DNA of 64,000 nt, taken from the NCBI GenBank assembly GCA_027625095.1, contig JAQBXN010000003.1:1-64000 (forward strand), in the 5' to 3' direction. The notes under the pieces were generated by a model. That model ran no database searches, was not told the DNA's origin, and worked only from the letters and a program-made list of their open reading frames with translations. The position numbers were made by a program, and so were the translations under genes. The DNA comes from Planctomycetota bacterium. GTDB taxonomy: Bacteria; Planctomycetota; PUPC01; JACPCR01. How positions within the stretch are numbered: the first letter of the stretch is position 1; each line of letters begins with the position of its first letter. Of the stretch, positions 42,612 to 49,778 are shown one piece after another.

Positions 42612-43252
42612 CTATTTGCGATCTGACTGCGCTTCCCATGCACTGAAACGAGCCTGGTGCGCTTGAATACGTGGGTCTGCGAGTTCAACGGACTGGGTTG
42701 CCCTGCTGATCTGCCGAGGCGAAATTTTGGCTTCGCTGACAGCGAGCTTGCTGCTGAGTGTTGCTTTCGAGCAGAAGGTGTTCTTGTCGTCTTCGACCGT
42801 CAGGGTGACGGTGTAATTGCCTGCAGCCGGATAGCTGTGCTTTGCCAGCTTTCCCGTTCCGGTATTTCCATCACCAAAATCCCACGCATATGTCAGGCGG
42901 TCACCCGGAGTGTCTTTGGACTTGCCGGCATCAAACTCAATGACTTTGCCCGCCGTGCATTCCGAGGGGAATTCCATAAAGGGAACAGGCCGGACGTTGG
43001 CCACCACGACTTGTGAATATTCCTTATTCTGACCGGTTTGCAGATTCGTGACTCTAAGCGTTACCTGGTACTGGCCCGGATTACTGTAAGAATGGCTTAC
43101 CTTGACGCCCTCGTGGAGCGCACCGTCCCCGAAATCCCATGCGAAACTGAGATCCTTTGTGTTTGGGAAGAAACTGGACGCGTCGAGTCTGAATGTGAGA
43201 TAGGGGTCAGGGGGCTGAGGTGTGGAGGAGACGGTGTTGGAAGTGTTGGAGC
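42612..43252 (-). CDS. C-terminal part of PKD-domain protein (two PKD repeats), out of frame with N-terminal part
   Basis: This frame has no convincing start of its own; it opens from inside the 8-bp repeat. It encodes two PKD-type beta-sandwich repeats: the first (LDASSFFPNTKDLSFAWDFG, then HSYSNPGQYQVTLRV) spans about 43187-43040, and the second (VIEFDAGKSKDTPGDRLTYA, WDFGDGNTGTG, HSYPAAGNYTVTLTV) spans about 42950-42770. A charged tail ends at 42612. PKD repeats are usual in surface proteins and exported enzymes and mediate protein or glycan contacts. The segment follows directly from the N-terminal frame (43097-44458): one fewer 8-bp unit, or two more, would fuse them. A sole gene of about 612 codons is the better reading. 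Confidence 0.7.
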
Positions 43253-44458
43253 GTTGGAGTGTTGGAGTGTTGGAGTGTTGGAGTGTTGGAGTGTTGGAGT
43301 GTTGGAGTGTTGGAGTGTTGGAGTGCCGAAGCGTTGGAGTGTTGGAGTATCGATACCGGAGACTGGAAGATTGGAATGCTGGGGAGATGGATTTTCGATA
43401 CTGGATACTGGATCCGGGATGGCCGCCTTTTTGGGCCTGCGGTCTGCGGTCTGCGGTCTCTGGTCTGAGGACTTCGGTCTCTTTGCCGTCATCCGAGGGC
43501 TTTGCTCAACAATTCTGCTGTTGCCGAAAAGTCTTAATGGTTGCCCCTTGCTATCGGTGAATGCAACGATGAGGCGTTTCCCAAAATTATTTCCTTCGCC
43601 GAGCGTGCCGTTCATCCATTCAAGTGCGGAACGACCGTCACCGGCCGCAAAGTTATTGATGCCGTATCGAATCCAATTCTCGGAATTCGGGGCTTTCAGG
43701 GCGAGTGAGGTATCGCCTTCCCTCAGACTCAGGCCCTTGGCGAACCCGGAGGTGATTCCGGTGATAGGTGTCTTTTTGTCGACGGAATCGAGATAGAGAA
43801 GCGCCCTGCCGAATTTCGCTCCATCCATATAAAGAGAAGCGTTGAAGCAAAAACCTTCCACTTTGTCTGCAGGAGCTACAGCGACGCGGAACGGCTGTAA
43901 ACCCCTGCCTTTGGCCACCGTGAAGACCAGCTTAAAGTAACCCCAACCATCGACGGATTCCCCCTGCGAGCTAGCGAATGGGCCAAAGTGAAGTCTCTGT
44001 GGTCTGTGGTCTGTGACGAGTGGCTTTGAAGCCAGCAACGTCCCCTGGTAATCAGATTCTGGATAGATCTGGTGTCCGTCGGTATCGGTGTAAGCTCCCG
44101 GCCCCCCATACAGCCTGGCTCGTGCACCGGACACTGTTTCGAAGGGAAGATGCGTGCCCTCCAGCCTGAAGGTGATTTCTCCTTCAAATGAAAGTGGGAC
44201 GCGGAAGAAGATGACTTGTGTCTCTCTTGGTTGTCCGCATTCGCTGCCGGTCTCTGGGCCCGCCACATAGAAGGAGCAGTCTTCCGCCTGTGGCATCCAG
44301 TCATAGCTCACCCAGGTTGGGGTCGCTGTTTCTACTTCGGGTTCATCACCCATAAGCGCTGTTGCCGCCACAACAATGGCGAAGACCGTGCAGATGGTCA
44401 CACAGTAAAGACCATGCTGAAGGCCCGTATGTTCTACTATAGAATTCTTGGAAACCAT
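43097..44458 (-). CDS. N-terminal part of secreted PKD-domain protein, frameshifted in an 8-bp repeat
   Basis: First gene of the export operon. The N-terminus has a membrane or signal segment (about 18-36, LYCVTICTVFAIVVAATALM). Residues about 40-330 look like a large beta-rich extracellular domain with paired cysteines (AEDCSFYVAGPETGSECGQP) and EGEITFRLEGTHLPF. A linker of pure repeat sequence follows (RPQTADR from a 7-bp repeat, then TPTLQHSN copies from an 8-bp repeat). Past the repeat this frame leaves the PKD coding frame and ends after 40 unstructured residues; the PKD frame continues to 42612. Either the gene is phase-variable, or the repeat length in this assembly is off by a unit, or it is decayed. 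The protein may be the cargo or the surface part of the export system. Confidence 0.75.
   Translation of the reverse strand: MVSKNSIVEHTGLQHGLYCVTICTVFAIVVAATALMGDEPEVETATPTWVSYDWMPQAEDCSFYVAGPETGSECGQPRETQVIFFRVPLSFEGEITFRLEGTHLPFETVSGARARLYGGPGAYTDTDGHQIYPESDYQGTLLASKPLVTDHRPQRLHFGPFASSQGESVDGWGYFKLVFTVAKGRGLQPFRVAVAPADKVEGFCFNASLYMDGAKFGRALLYLDSVDKKTPITGITSGFAKGLSLREGDTSLALKAPNSENWIRYGINNFAAGDGRSALEWMNGTLGEGNNFGKRLIVAFTDSKGQPLRLFGNSRIVEQSPRMTAKRPKSSDQRPQTADRRPKKAAIPDPVSSIENPSPQHSNLPVSGIDTPTLQRFGTPTLQHSNTPTLQHSNTPTLQHSNAPTLPTPSPPHLSPLTPISHSDSTRPVSSQTQRISVSHGISGTVRSTRASR
43253..43348. repeat. 8-bp tandem repeat inside PKD gene
   Basis: Nine perfect copies of GTTGGAGT (43253-43324), one degenerate unit GCCGAAGC, and two more perfect copies (43333-43348). 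On the minus strand three units give TPTLQHSN in whatever frame is read, because 8 and 3 share no factor, and none of the frames meets a stop. The unit is not a multiple of three, so each change in copy number switches the downstream frame. Confidence 0.95.
43438..43465. repeat. 7-bp tandem repeat inside PKD gene
   Basis: Three perfect copies of TGCGGTC (43438-43458) and a variant copy TCTGGTC. In the minus frame the heptamer gives RPQTADR. Gain of one unit, or loss of two, would also bring the N-terminal and PKD frames together. Confidence 0.8.
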
Positions 44459-45097
44459 TCCCTATTCCTAAAAAGGTGAAAAGGTGAAAGACTTCCCCAA
44501 GCCAGAATTCGTAGATCGTCACATGAGTAGTACGAGGGTCGCCTCAATCATCTGATATCAAGGCCGATATCGTGATATTGACTCTTCCCGCTTATGAGTC
44601 ATTTGCCCTGCTGGCCATATCTGTCTCACGATTGGGATTATCGGAGAATCCGAATAGGTGTTAGAAGAATTTTTATTTTTTTTCAGGGTTTTCCGTGTCT
44701 CCCGGGGCCGTTTCTACCCTGAATGTCAGTCATTGCCCCGTGACAAGCGGTTCATCTGCGAGCAGTCCACCTGCTCAAGCGCGGTCAGCCCGCCGGAGTT
44801 GGGTTCAACGGCATACCCTTCGAAGGCGAACGCTTCGCCGCGATCGGAATCAACGCTGAATCTTCGCCGACCGTACCTGCACGCAACAATATGCAGCAGG
44901 GAGCCCTGACGTTGATGCGGTTCTTAGCTCCACAGAGAGCTATTTCCCGATGCTGGTAAGTTCTGGCTTAATTGTCTTCTTGAAGCGCGCCAACACTTCC
45001 GAGGCTTGATATTGAAAAAAAGTGGGCCGGATGTTCAGTGAACTTCCGATACCCATTTCATAGCCTGTCGGCCTGAACGGCCGATTCTGTCAAATTA
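44459..45097. other. Non-coding gap, operon upstream region and tRNA trailer
   Basis: No gene is supported in these 639 bp. The left end should hold the promoter of the PKD/export operon. A frame on the plus strand (about 44748-44958) reads like protein (PAGVGFNGIPFEGERFAAIG) but has no start and lies behind a TGA, so it may be a relic. Confidence 0.4.
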
Positions 45098-45172
45098 TGA
45101 CCCCACGGGGATTTGAACCCCGGTTGCAGGAATGAAAATCCTGAGTCCTAGACCTGACTAGACGATGGGGCC
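45098..45172 (-). tRNA. tRNA-Glu (anticodon TTC)
   Basis: A 75-nt cloverleaf on the minus strand: acceptor GGCCCCA with TGGGGTC (one G-T pair), anticodon stem CAGGA/TCCTG around the loop TTTTCAT with TTC at positions 34-36, T-arm CGGGG/CCCCG around TTCAAAT. No CCA is encoded. Confidence 0.95.
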
Positions 45173-45205
45173 ACGTTTCAGGCGGAGCCCAAAACAAACA
45201 ACTTT

Positions 45206-45278
45206 TGAGGGCGGAGGGACTCGAACCCTCGACCCACGGCTTAAAAGGCCGTTGCTCTACCAACTGAGCTACGCCCTC
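45206..45278 (-). tRNA. tRNA-Lys (anticodon TTT)
   Basis: A 73-nt cloverleaf on the minus strand: acceptor GAGGGCG with CGCCCTC, D-arm GCTC/GAGC, anticodon stem ACGGC/GCCGT around the loop CTTTTAA, T-arm GAGGG/CCCTC around TTCGAGT. It lies 33 nt from tRNA-Glu, upstream in transcription order, so the two are probably co-transcribed. No CCA is encoded. Confidence 0.96.
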
Positions 45279-45531
45279 AGGACGCGCTATTCAGTTTCCC
45301 AATGCTCAAAGCGCCCTTTGAAGAGGGCGGGATTATATGGGTCGATCGCGGGGTTGCAATGAGGGTTAAGATTCGAAAAGGCGGCAGAAATTGGCAGTTC
45401 CTTCTTCACTTCCGGAATTCGAAACCTGACAGAGGACAACATATGTCCTTATCTATGCCCGATACTTCGGCACCCGGATGCAAACTCGTCTGCCGCCCCT
45501 AAGATGTCCGCCTTCAAATGAAGGGCAGCCA

Positions 45532-45873
45532 ATGAGTGAAACTTTTATCATGATCCCGGGCCGTACCAGCAGACAGGGCACGTCTCTGAATGTTGGCAAA
45601 GATTCCGAGGAATATATGGACGAAACCAGCCTGGTCCAGATTTCGCCGGAAGATATGGAGAGGCTCAGTATCAATGAGGGTGATGTAGTTCGCCTCAGCA
45701 ATGAAATTGGCGCCATTGAGATTCGCTGCAAGCAGGCTAAACAGGGCGAACTGCAGGAGGGTTTACTTTTTATGGCCTACGGGCCAATGTCCAGCCAACT
45801 GATGGCCGGCGAGACGCATGGCACTGGAATGCCGACTTCAAAGGGATTCGATGTAGAACTGGAGATTCCGTAA
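45532..45873 (+). CDS. fmdD: Formylmethanofuran dehydrogenase subunit D-like (molybdopterin dinucleotide-binding domain)
   Basis: A 113-aa protein with the six-stranded molydopterin dinucleotide-binding barrel: TSLVQISPEDMERLSINEGD, VVRLSNEIGAIEIRCK, LLFMAYGPMSSQLMAGETHG and TGMPTSKGFDVELEI. In archaea this domain is the separate FmdD/FwdD subunit, which completes the cofactor site of FmdB/FwdB. ATG 45532 is chosen since homologues begin near METFIMIPGRT; an upstream start at 45478 adds 18 unrelated residues. Its stop codon overlaps the fmdB start (45873), so the two are coupled. No fmdA, fmdC, ftr or mch gene is in the window. Confidence 0.85.
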   Translation: MSETFIMIPGRTSRQGTSLNVGKDSEEYMDETSLVQISPEDMERLSINEGDVVRLSNEIGAIEIRCKQAKQGELQEGLLFMAYGPMSSQLMAGETHGTGMPTSKGFDVELEIP

Positions 45874-47189
45874 TGTCTAAAGAACTTAAGGTGGTCAGTA
45901 ACGCGACGTGTACCTTTTGTGGCTGCGTCTGCGATGACATGGAACTGACCGTCGAGGACAACCACATCACGAAGGCCAAGAATGCCTGCGTTCTTGGGAA
46001 AGCATGGTTCCTCAATCACCACGCGGAGGAACGCCCGGAAGCAGTGATCGAAGGAAAGCCGGCCAGCTTTGAGGAAGGGGTCGAACGGGCCGCCCGCATC
46101 CTGGCCGCGGCAAAGTATCCCATCATCTACGGCCTTTCCGACACCACCAGCGAAGCGCAGCGAGTGGCGGTCTCCATTGCTGACCGTGTGGGTGGATGCC
46201 TCGACACGACCACCAGCGTATGCCACGGCCCGTCCGGGCTTGCTTTTCAGGGGGTAGGTGAAGTGACCTGCTCGCTGGGTGAAGTGAAAAACCGGGCAGA
46301 CCTGGTCGTTTTCTGGGGCAGTAATCCTGCGGAATCACACCCAAGACATTTCACGAAGTATTCCCTCATGCCCAAGGGCATGTTTGTGCCTAACGGACGC
46401 AAGGACCGCACGGTCGTACTGGTGGACGTGCGGAGAACGAAAAGTGCCGCGGCCGCGGATATCTTTCTCCAGATCAAACCCAAAAAGGATTTTGAAGTTC
46501 TGTGGGCGCTCCGGGCTATCGTTAAAGGTGTCAAGCTCAATCCTTCTATTGAACAGAGTACCGGCATCTCGCTGGAACAGCTTGAGGACCTCGCCGAACG
46601 AATGAAATCCTGCAAGTTTGGAATCATCTTTTTCGGGATGGGTCTGACCATGACCCGCGGCAAGCACCTTAATTCTGCGGCCTGCCTCAGCCTTGCTCGT
46701 GATCTCAACAAATTCACACGATTCACCGCGAAACCAATGCGTGGCCATGGCAACGTTACCGGAGCGGATAACGTGGTTGCCTGGCAGACGGGTTACCAGT
46801 TCGGCATTCACTTCGGACGCGGATATCCACGGTTTAATCCAGGTGAATGGACGACAGCGGACCTGCTCAGCCGAGGTGAGGCGGATTCGGCGATGTTTAT
46901 TGCCACCGACCCAATGTCGAATTTTCCTCAGGCAGCCAGGAATCACATGCAGAAAATTCCGGTGATCTGCCTCGACCCAAAAAACTCTATGACTGCACAA
47001 ATTGCAACGGTGGCTTTCACTACGGCGACCTACGGGATCAATACTCCCGGCACGGTATACCGCATGGACGACGTTCCAATTCCGCTGCGCCCTGCCCTTG
47101 AGACTCCGTATCGCGGTGACCAGGAAATCCTCCAGGCGATTCTTGATCGAGTCAAAGAACTGCAAGGCAGTTTGGCAGCAACTGCGTAA
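45873..47189 (+). CDS. fmdB: Formylmethanofuran dehydrogenase subunit B
   Basis: A 438-aa protein of the molybdopterin oxidoreductase superfamily. It catalyses the redox step between formate/CO2 and the formyl carrier in C1 metabolism with methanofuran-like cofactors. The N-terminus has CTFCGCVCDD and a fourth Cys in KNACVLGK, the ligands of a [4Fe-4S] cluster. TTSVCHGPSG holds the Cys expected to bind Mo or W (Sec in some archaeal forms). Further family blocks: EVKNRADLVVFWGSNPAESH, HPRHFTKYSL, FGMGLTMTRGKHLN, KPMRGHGNVTGADN. The intact cofactor ligands and separate D subunit match the archaeal metal-dependent type; the methylotroph FhcB is reported to lack these ligands. In planctomycetes related genes serve formaldehyde oxidation. 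Only B and D are here. Confidence 0.9.
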   Translation: MSKELKVVSNATCTFCGCVCDDMELTVEDNHITKAKNACVLGKAWFLNHHAEERPEAVIEGKPASFEEGVERAARILAAAKYPIIYGLSDTTSEAQRVAVSIADRVGGCLDTTTSVCHGPSGLAFQGVGEVTCSLGEVKNRADLVVFWGSNPAESHPRHFTKYSLMPKGMFVPNGRKDRTVVLVDVRRTKSAAAADIFLQIKPKKDFEVLWALRAIVKGVKLNPSIEQSTGISLEQLEDLAERMKSCKFGIIFFGMGLTMTRGKHLNSAACLSLARDLNKFTRFTAKPMRGHGNVTGADNVVAWQTGYQFGIHFGRGYPRFNPGEWTTADLLSRGEADSAMFIATDPMSNFPQAARNHMQKIPVICLDPKNSMTAQIATVAFTTATYGINTPGTVYRMDDVPIPLRPALETPYRGDQEILQAILDRVKELQGSLAATA

Positions 47190-47225
47190 CCACCAGATTT
47201 ACCCCCCACATTTCGAGCCCCTCAA

Positions 47226-47804
47226 ATGTCAAAAAAGATTCTCATGATCACCGGTGACTTCGTTGAAGATTACGAAGTCATGGTTCCCTTTCAGTCCCTG
47301 CTTATGGTTGGACACCAGGTAGATGCGGTCTGCCCGGGTAAAGCATCCGGTGATTTCGTGCGTACCGCCGTGCACGATTTTGAAGGCGATCAGACCTACT
47401 CGGAGAAACCGGGGCACAACTTCACGCTCAACGCCACCTTCAGCGAAGTGAAGGTCGCTGGCTATGATGCGCTGGTCTTACCGGGTGGCCGGGCGCCGGA
47501 GTATCTGCGCCTCAATGAGGATGTCCTTCAGATGGTGCGTCACTTCTTTGAAGAATCGAAACCGGTCGCGGCCATCTGTCACGGTTTGCAGATTCTTGCC
47601 ACTGCCGGAGTTCTCGAAGGCCGCGGCTGCACCGCCTATCCGGCCGTCGGCCCGGAATTGAAACTGGCCGGTGCGGAATACGTGGATATCGATGTGGCAA
47701 GCGCACACGTCCAGGGAAACCTGGTCTCAGCACCGGCTTGGCCGGCACATCCCCAATGGTTGTCGAAGTTCCTCTGTCTTCTGGGCACAAAAATTGAGCT
47801 GTAG
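47226..47804 (+). CDS. DJ-1/PfpI family protein
   Basis: A 192-aa protein of the class I glutamine amidotransferase-like superfamily. The N-terminus [20 protein letters not shown], the acidic residue in that block, [18 protein letters not shown], and the nucleophile elbow [10 protein letters not shown] with its cysteine are visible. Family members act as proteases, deglycases, glyoxalases or chaperones, and the sequence does not tell which. It begins 36 bp after fmdB on the same strand and may be in the same transcript. Confidence 0.88.
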   Translation: MSKKILMITGDFVEDYEVMVPFQSLLMVGHQVDAVCPGKASGDFVRTAVHDFEGDQTYSEKPGHNFTLNATFSEVKVAGYDALVLPGGRAPEYLRLNEDVLQMVRHFFEESKPVAAICHGLQILATAGVLEGRGCTAYPAVGPELKLAGAEYVDIDVASAHVQGNLVSAPAWPAHPQWLSKFLCLLGTKIEL

Positions 47805-47854
47805 GCTGCTTATAGCGGCGATTTCTAATCTGGAGGGTGCTCTCCCAGAACGAC

Positions 47855-48247
47855 TCACATTCGGCGGACACGAACCAGTTGGGGGCGATTCATCCTTAGC
47901 GCGTCTACCGTGGCTCGGCCGATGGAGGTCAGAGGTAAGACTTCTGCTGCACCATCCTTCCAAGTGAAGTGCTCGGACCATTGGTCGCGCTGAGGGTGGA
48001 ACAAAGGCGAATCTCGATGAGTCAAAGGATCCAGAGCTTTCTGTCGATCTGATTTGAAACGGTTACATGTTGGACATGCCAAGCACAGGTTTTCGTAGTT
48101 TGTTTCGCCACCCGCTGAACGCGGCACGATGTGCTCAATTTCAAAGATGGCGACAGTCAGATTTTCAGGACTGCGGCAATACGCGCAGCGGTCCTCAAAA
48201 TTCGCCCTGACTCTTCTCTGAAGCTGAACAGAAATATAAACGCTCAC
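47855..48247 (-). CDS. HNH endonuclease
   Basis: A 130-aa protein with one HNH domain: CAYCRSPENLTVAIFEIEHI, then PRSAGGETNYENLCLACPTCN, where two Cys pairs (CAYC, CPTC) bind the structural zinc and EIEHI with the Asn bears the catalytic site. The C-terminal 45 residues are of unknown function. Its start overlaps the upstream gene stop by four bases, so it is made with a 114-aa partner. The same pair occurs in many cyanobacterial and chloroflexi-type genomes, in my knowledge, with no proven role. Confidence 0.88.
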   Translation of the reverse strand: MSVYISVQLQRRVRANFEDRCAYCRSPENLTVAIFEIEHIVPRSAGGETNYENLCLACPTCNRFKSDRQKALDPLTHRDSPLFHPQRDQWSEHFTWKDGAAEVLPLTSIGRATVDALRMNRPQLVRVRRM

Positions 48248-48588
48248 GTCCCAGCCGTCGCCGCCTCGTTCTGATTCATCGTGTATCTGGCCCTGGTCTT
48301 GATAAGTGTCAGTTGATCCACTTCGTGTAACAGGTGATCTAGTTGGGCTGATTCCTCTGACGTCAGTTTGGTTTCCTGATTTCTGGCTAACAGATCATCT
48401 AAGAGAGCCTGCTCCGATAGTGCAAGCTTGCTTCCCGCAAGTGCTTCCAGTTCATCCAGGCTGAGGCCCACAAGAAGTTCAGGATCGGCCCCTGCTGAAG
48501 TAAGCGCCTGATAGTCCTCCAGCGAAAGGATCACCCCGACTCTTTGGCCGTTCTCATCGGTTAAGTATTGAAGTGCCTGACTCATCAT
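48244..48588 (-). CDS. Hypothetical HNH-partner protein, antitoxin-like N-terminus
   Basis: A 114-aa acidic, helical protein. The N-terminus (LQYLTDENGQRVGVILSLED, YQAL) resembles the dimerisation part of Phd/YefM-type antitoxins; the middle holds a Leu/Glu-rich heptad stretch (DELEALAGSKLALSEQALLD). It overlaps the HNH gene downstream by ATGA. A toxin-antitoxin-like or regulatory relation is suggested by the pairing but not shown. Confidence 0.65.
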   Translation of the reverse strand: MMSQALQYLTDENGQRVGVILSLEDYQALTSAGADPELLVGLSLDELEALAGSKLALSEQALLDDLLARNQETKLTSEESAQLDHLLHEVDQLTLIKTRARYTMNQNEAATAGT

Positions 48589-48668
48589 TTTTCCTTGTAA
48601 TTCATTAACTGGGAATCCTATCCTGGCACGACTTTACATTGGCCAAATTTGTTATGCCTGCTGTTTAC

Positions 48669-48878
48669 CTATGTCGTGACCATTCCCACTACCTGGCCAC
48701 GCACATCTTTTTCGATGGCTGCTCTGTCCGGCCCTTTGGCTGAGGTGAGGCGAGCGCCGGCGCCTGGGATGTCTATTTCGGCTTTGCAGTAATATTGGTC
48801 GCCCACTTTGTATGAGATGAAGGCGATGTTTCGGCCGTTGATGGTTTCTGTTTTCTTTACGTAATCCTGGGTTTGCAT
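48669..48878 (-). CDS. Small hypothetical protein
   Basis: A 69-aa protein, predicted beta-rich at the start (GRNIAFISYKVGDQYYCKAE) and without signal or membrane segment. I recognise no family. It begins 10 bp after the stop of the response regulator and so is likely the last gene of the kinase operon. Confidence 0.6.
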   Translation of the reverse strand: MQTQDYVKKTETINGRNIAFISYKVGDQYYCKAEIDIPGAGARLTSAKGPDRAAIEKDVRGQVVGMVTT

Positions 48879-48888
48879 GTTCTTTTCC

Positions 48889-49764
48889 TCAAGTAGTTAC
48901 CCGGCCCAGAGTTGGGGCGATTTGTGAACCTAAATCAAATAGAAATTTAAAATCATCCTCCGAGTAAGCATCTCTTTCGGTAGTACCGATGCTCAGGATT
49001 CCGTTGGATTCCTCAGTGTAAAAGGGGACGTGAATGGTCGAACGAAACGGAGGCGCATACTTTGGCGATTGATTCGTATCCGCGGTGTAAATGTACTCCG
49101 TCTTGATCTCTGGATTGATACGACGGGAGCGCAAGAGTCGTTCACCGATGCTGACTACCTGCTCCTTATACTGCTCAATGACCAGGTCCGGAATTGCATG
49201 CTGCGATGTTACCAGAAAGGTGCATGCCTCTGCTTCGCCCCTGTTTACCAGCACGCTGAAAACTTTGCAATGGGTCACCTGATTCAGGGATTGGAAAATG
49301 GCACTGAAAATCTGCTGCCGCGGCTCTGTGATAGCGATTTTCTTGGCAACGTCTCTGATGGCCGCTTGCCCAGCAGTCTCACCCGCCTGCATCTTGGGAA
49401 ATACGTCAATGATGTGGTTGATACGATTGACGAGGGTCGGGCCGTCAAAGGGCTTGGTAAGGAACCCATCAGCGCCTGCCCCCAGAACCTGAATGACATC
49501 ATGCACCTTGTTCAGTGCGGTCAGCATCAGAACTGGGATGCCTCTGGTTTTTGGGGATTCCTTCAGAGCGCGGGTCGCCGCGAATCCATCCATCACTGGC
49601 ATCATGATGTCCATAACGATCAGGTCTGGCGTTTCCCTGGCTGCAGCTCTCACCCCTTCTTCTCCATCAAATGCGGAGACGGTCTCGAACCCTTCATCCT
49701 GCAGGGTGGAGCAAACGAGCATGTTCATGAACTCACTATCTTCCACCACCAAAATCTTCTTCAT
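48889..49764 (-). CDS. Response regulator with C-terminal GAF-like domain
   Basis: A 291-aa protein. The N-terminal receiver (about 1-120) has VVEDSEF, the phospho-acceptor Asp in LIVMDIMMPVMDG, LMLTALN and GFLTKPFDG, all canonical. Residues about 150-290 look like a GAF-type sensor (RSTIHVPFYTEESNGILSIG and DDFKFLFDLGSQIAPTLGRV) and not like a DNA-binding output. It lies 14 bp after the Ser/Thr kinase, so kinase and regulator are one operon, possibly with cross-phosphorylation. No histidine kinase is adjacent. Confidence 0.88.
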   Translation of the reverse strand: MKKILVVEDSEFMNMLVCSTLQDEGFETVSAFDGEEGVRAAARETPDLIVMDIMMPVMDGFAATRALKESPKTRGIPVLMLTALNKVHDVIQVLGAGADGFLTKPFDGPTLVNRINHIIDVFPKMQAGETAGQAAIRDVAKKIAITEPRQQIFSAIFQSLNQVTHCKVFSVLVNRGEAEACTFLVTSQHAIPDLVIEQYKEQVVSIGERLLRSRRINPEIKTEYIYTADTNQSPKYAPPFRSTIHVPFYTEESNGILSIGTTERDAYSEDDFKFLFDLGSQIAPTLGRVTT

Positions 49765-49778
49765 GCGACCCTCTTCTC

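Noticed and set aside
43038..43796. Plus-strand frame through the 8-bp repeat
   Set aside because: The repeat is open in every frame on both strands, so openness is not evidence; the minus strand has the operon and the PKD domains.
44658..44909. 83-aa plus-strand ORF
   Set aside because: Low-complexity start, no ribosome-binding site and no recognisable domain; a different frame in the same segment looks more protein-like but lacks a start.
45098..45278. Prophage or integrative element inserted at the tRNA genes
   Set aside because: Both tRNA genes are intact and no integrase or duplicated tRNA end is visible in the window.
46335..47165. 276-aa minus-strand ORF inside fmdB
   Set aside because: Shadow of fmdB, whose family motifs are unambiguous.
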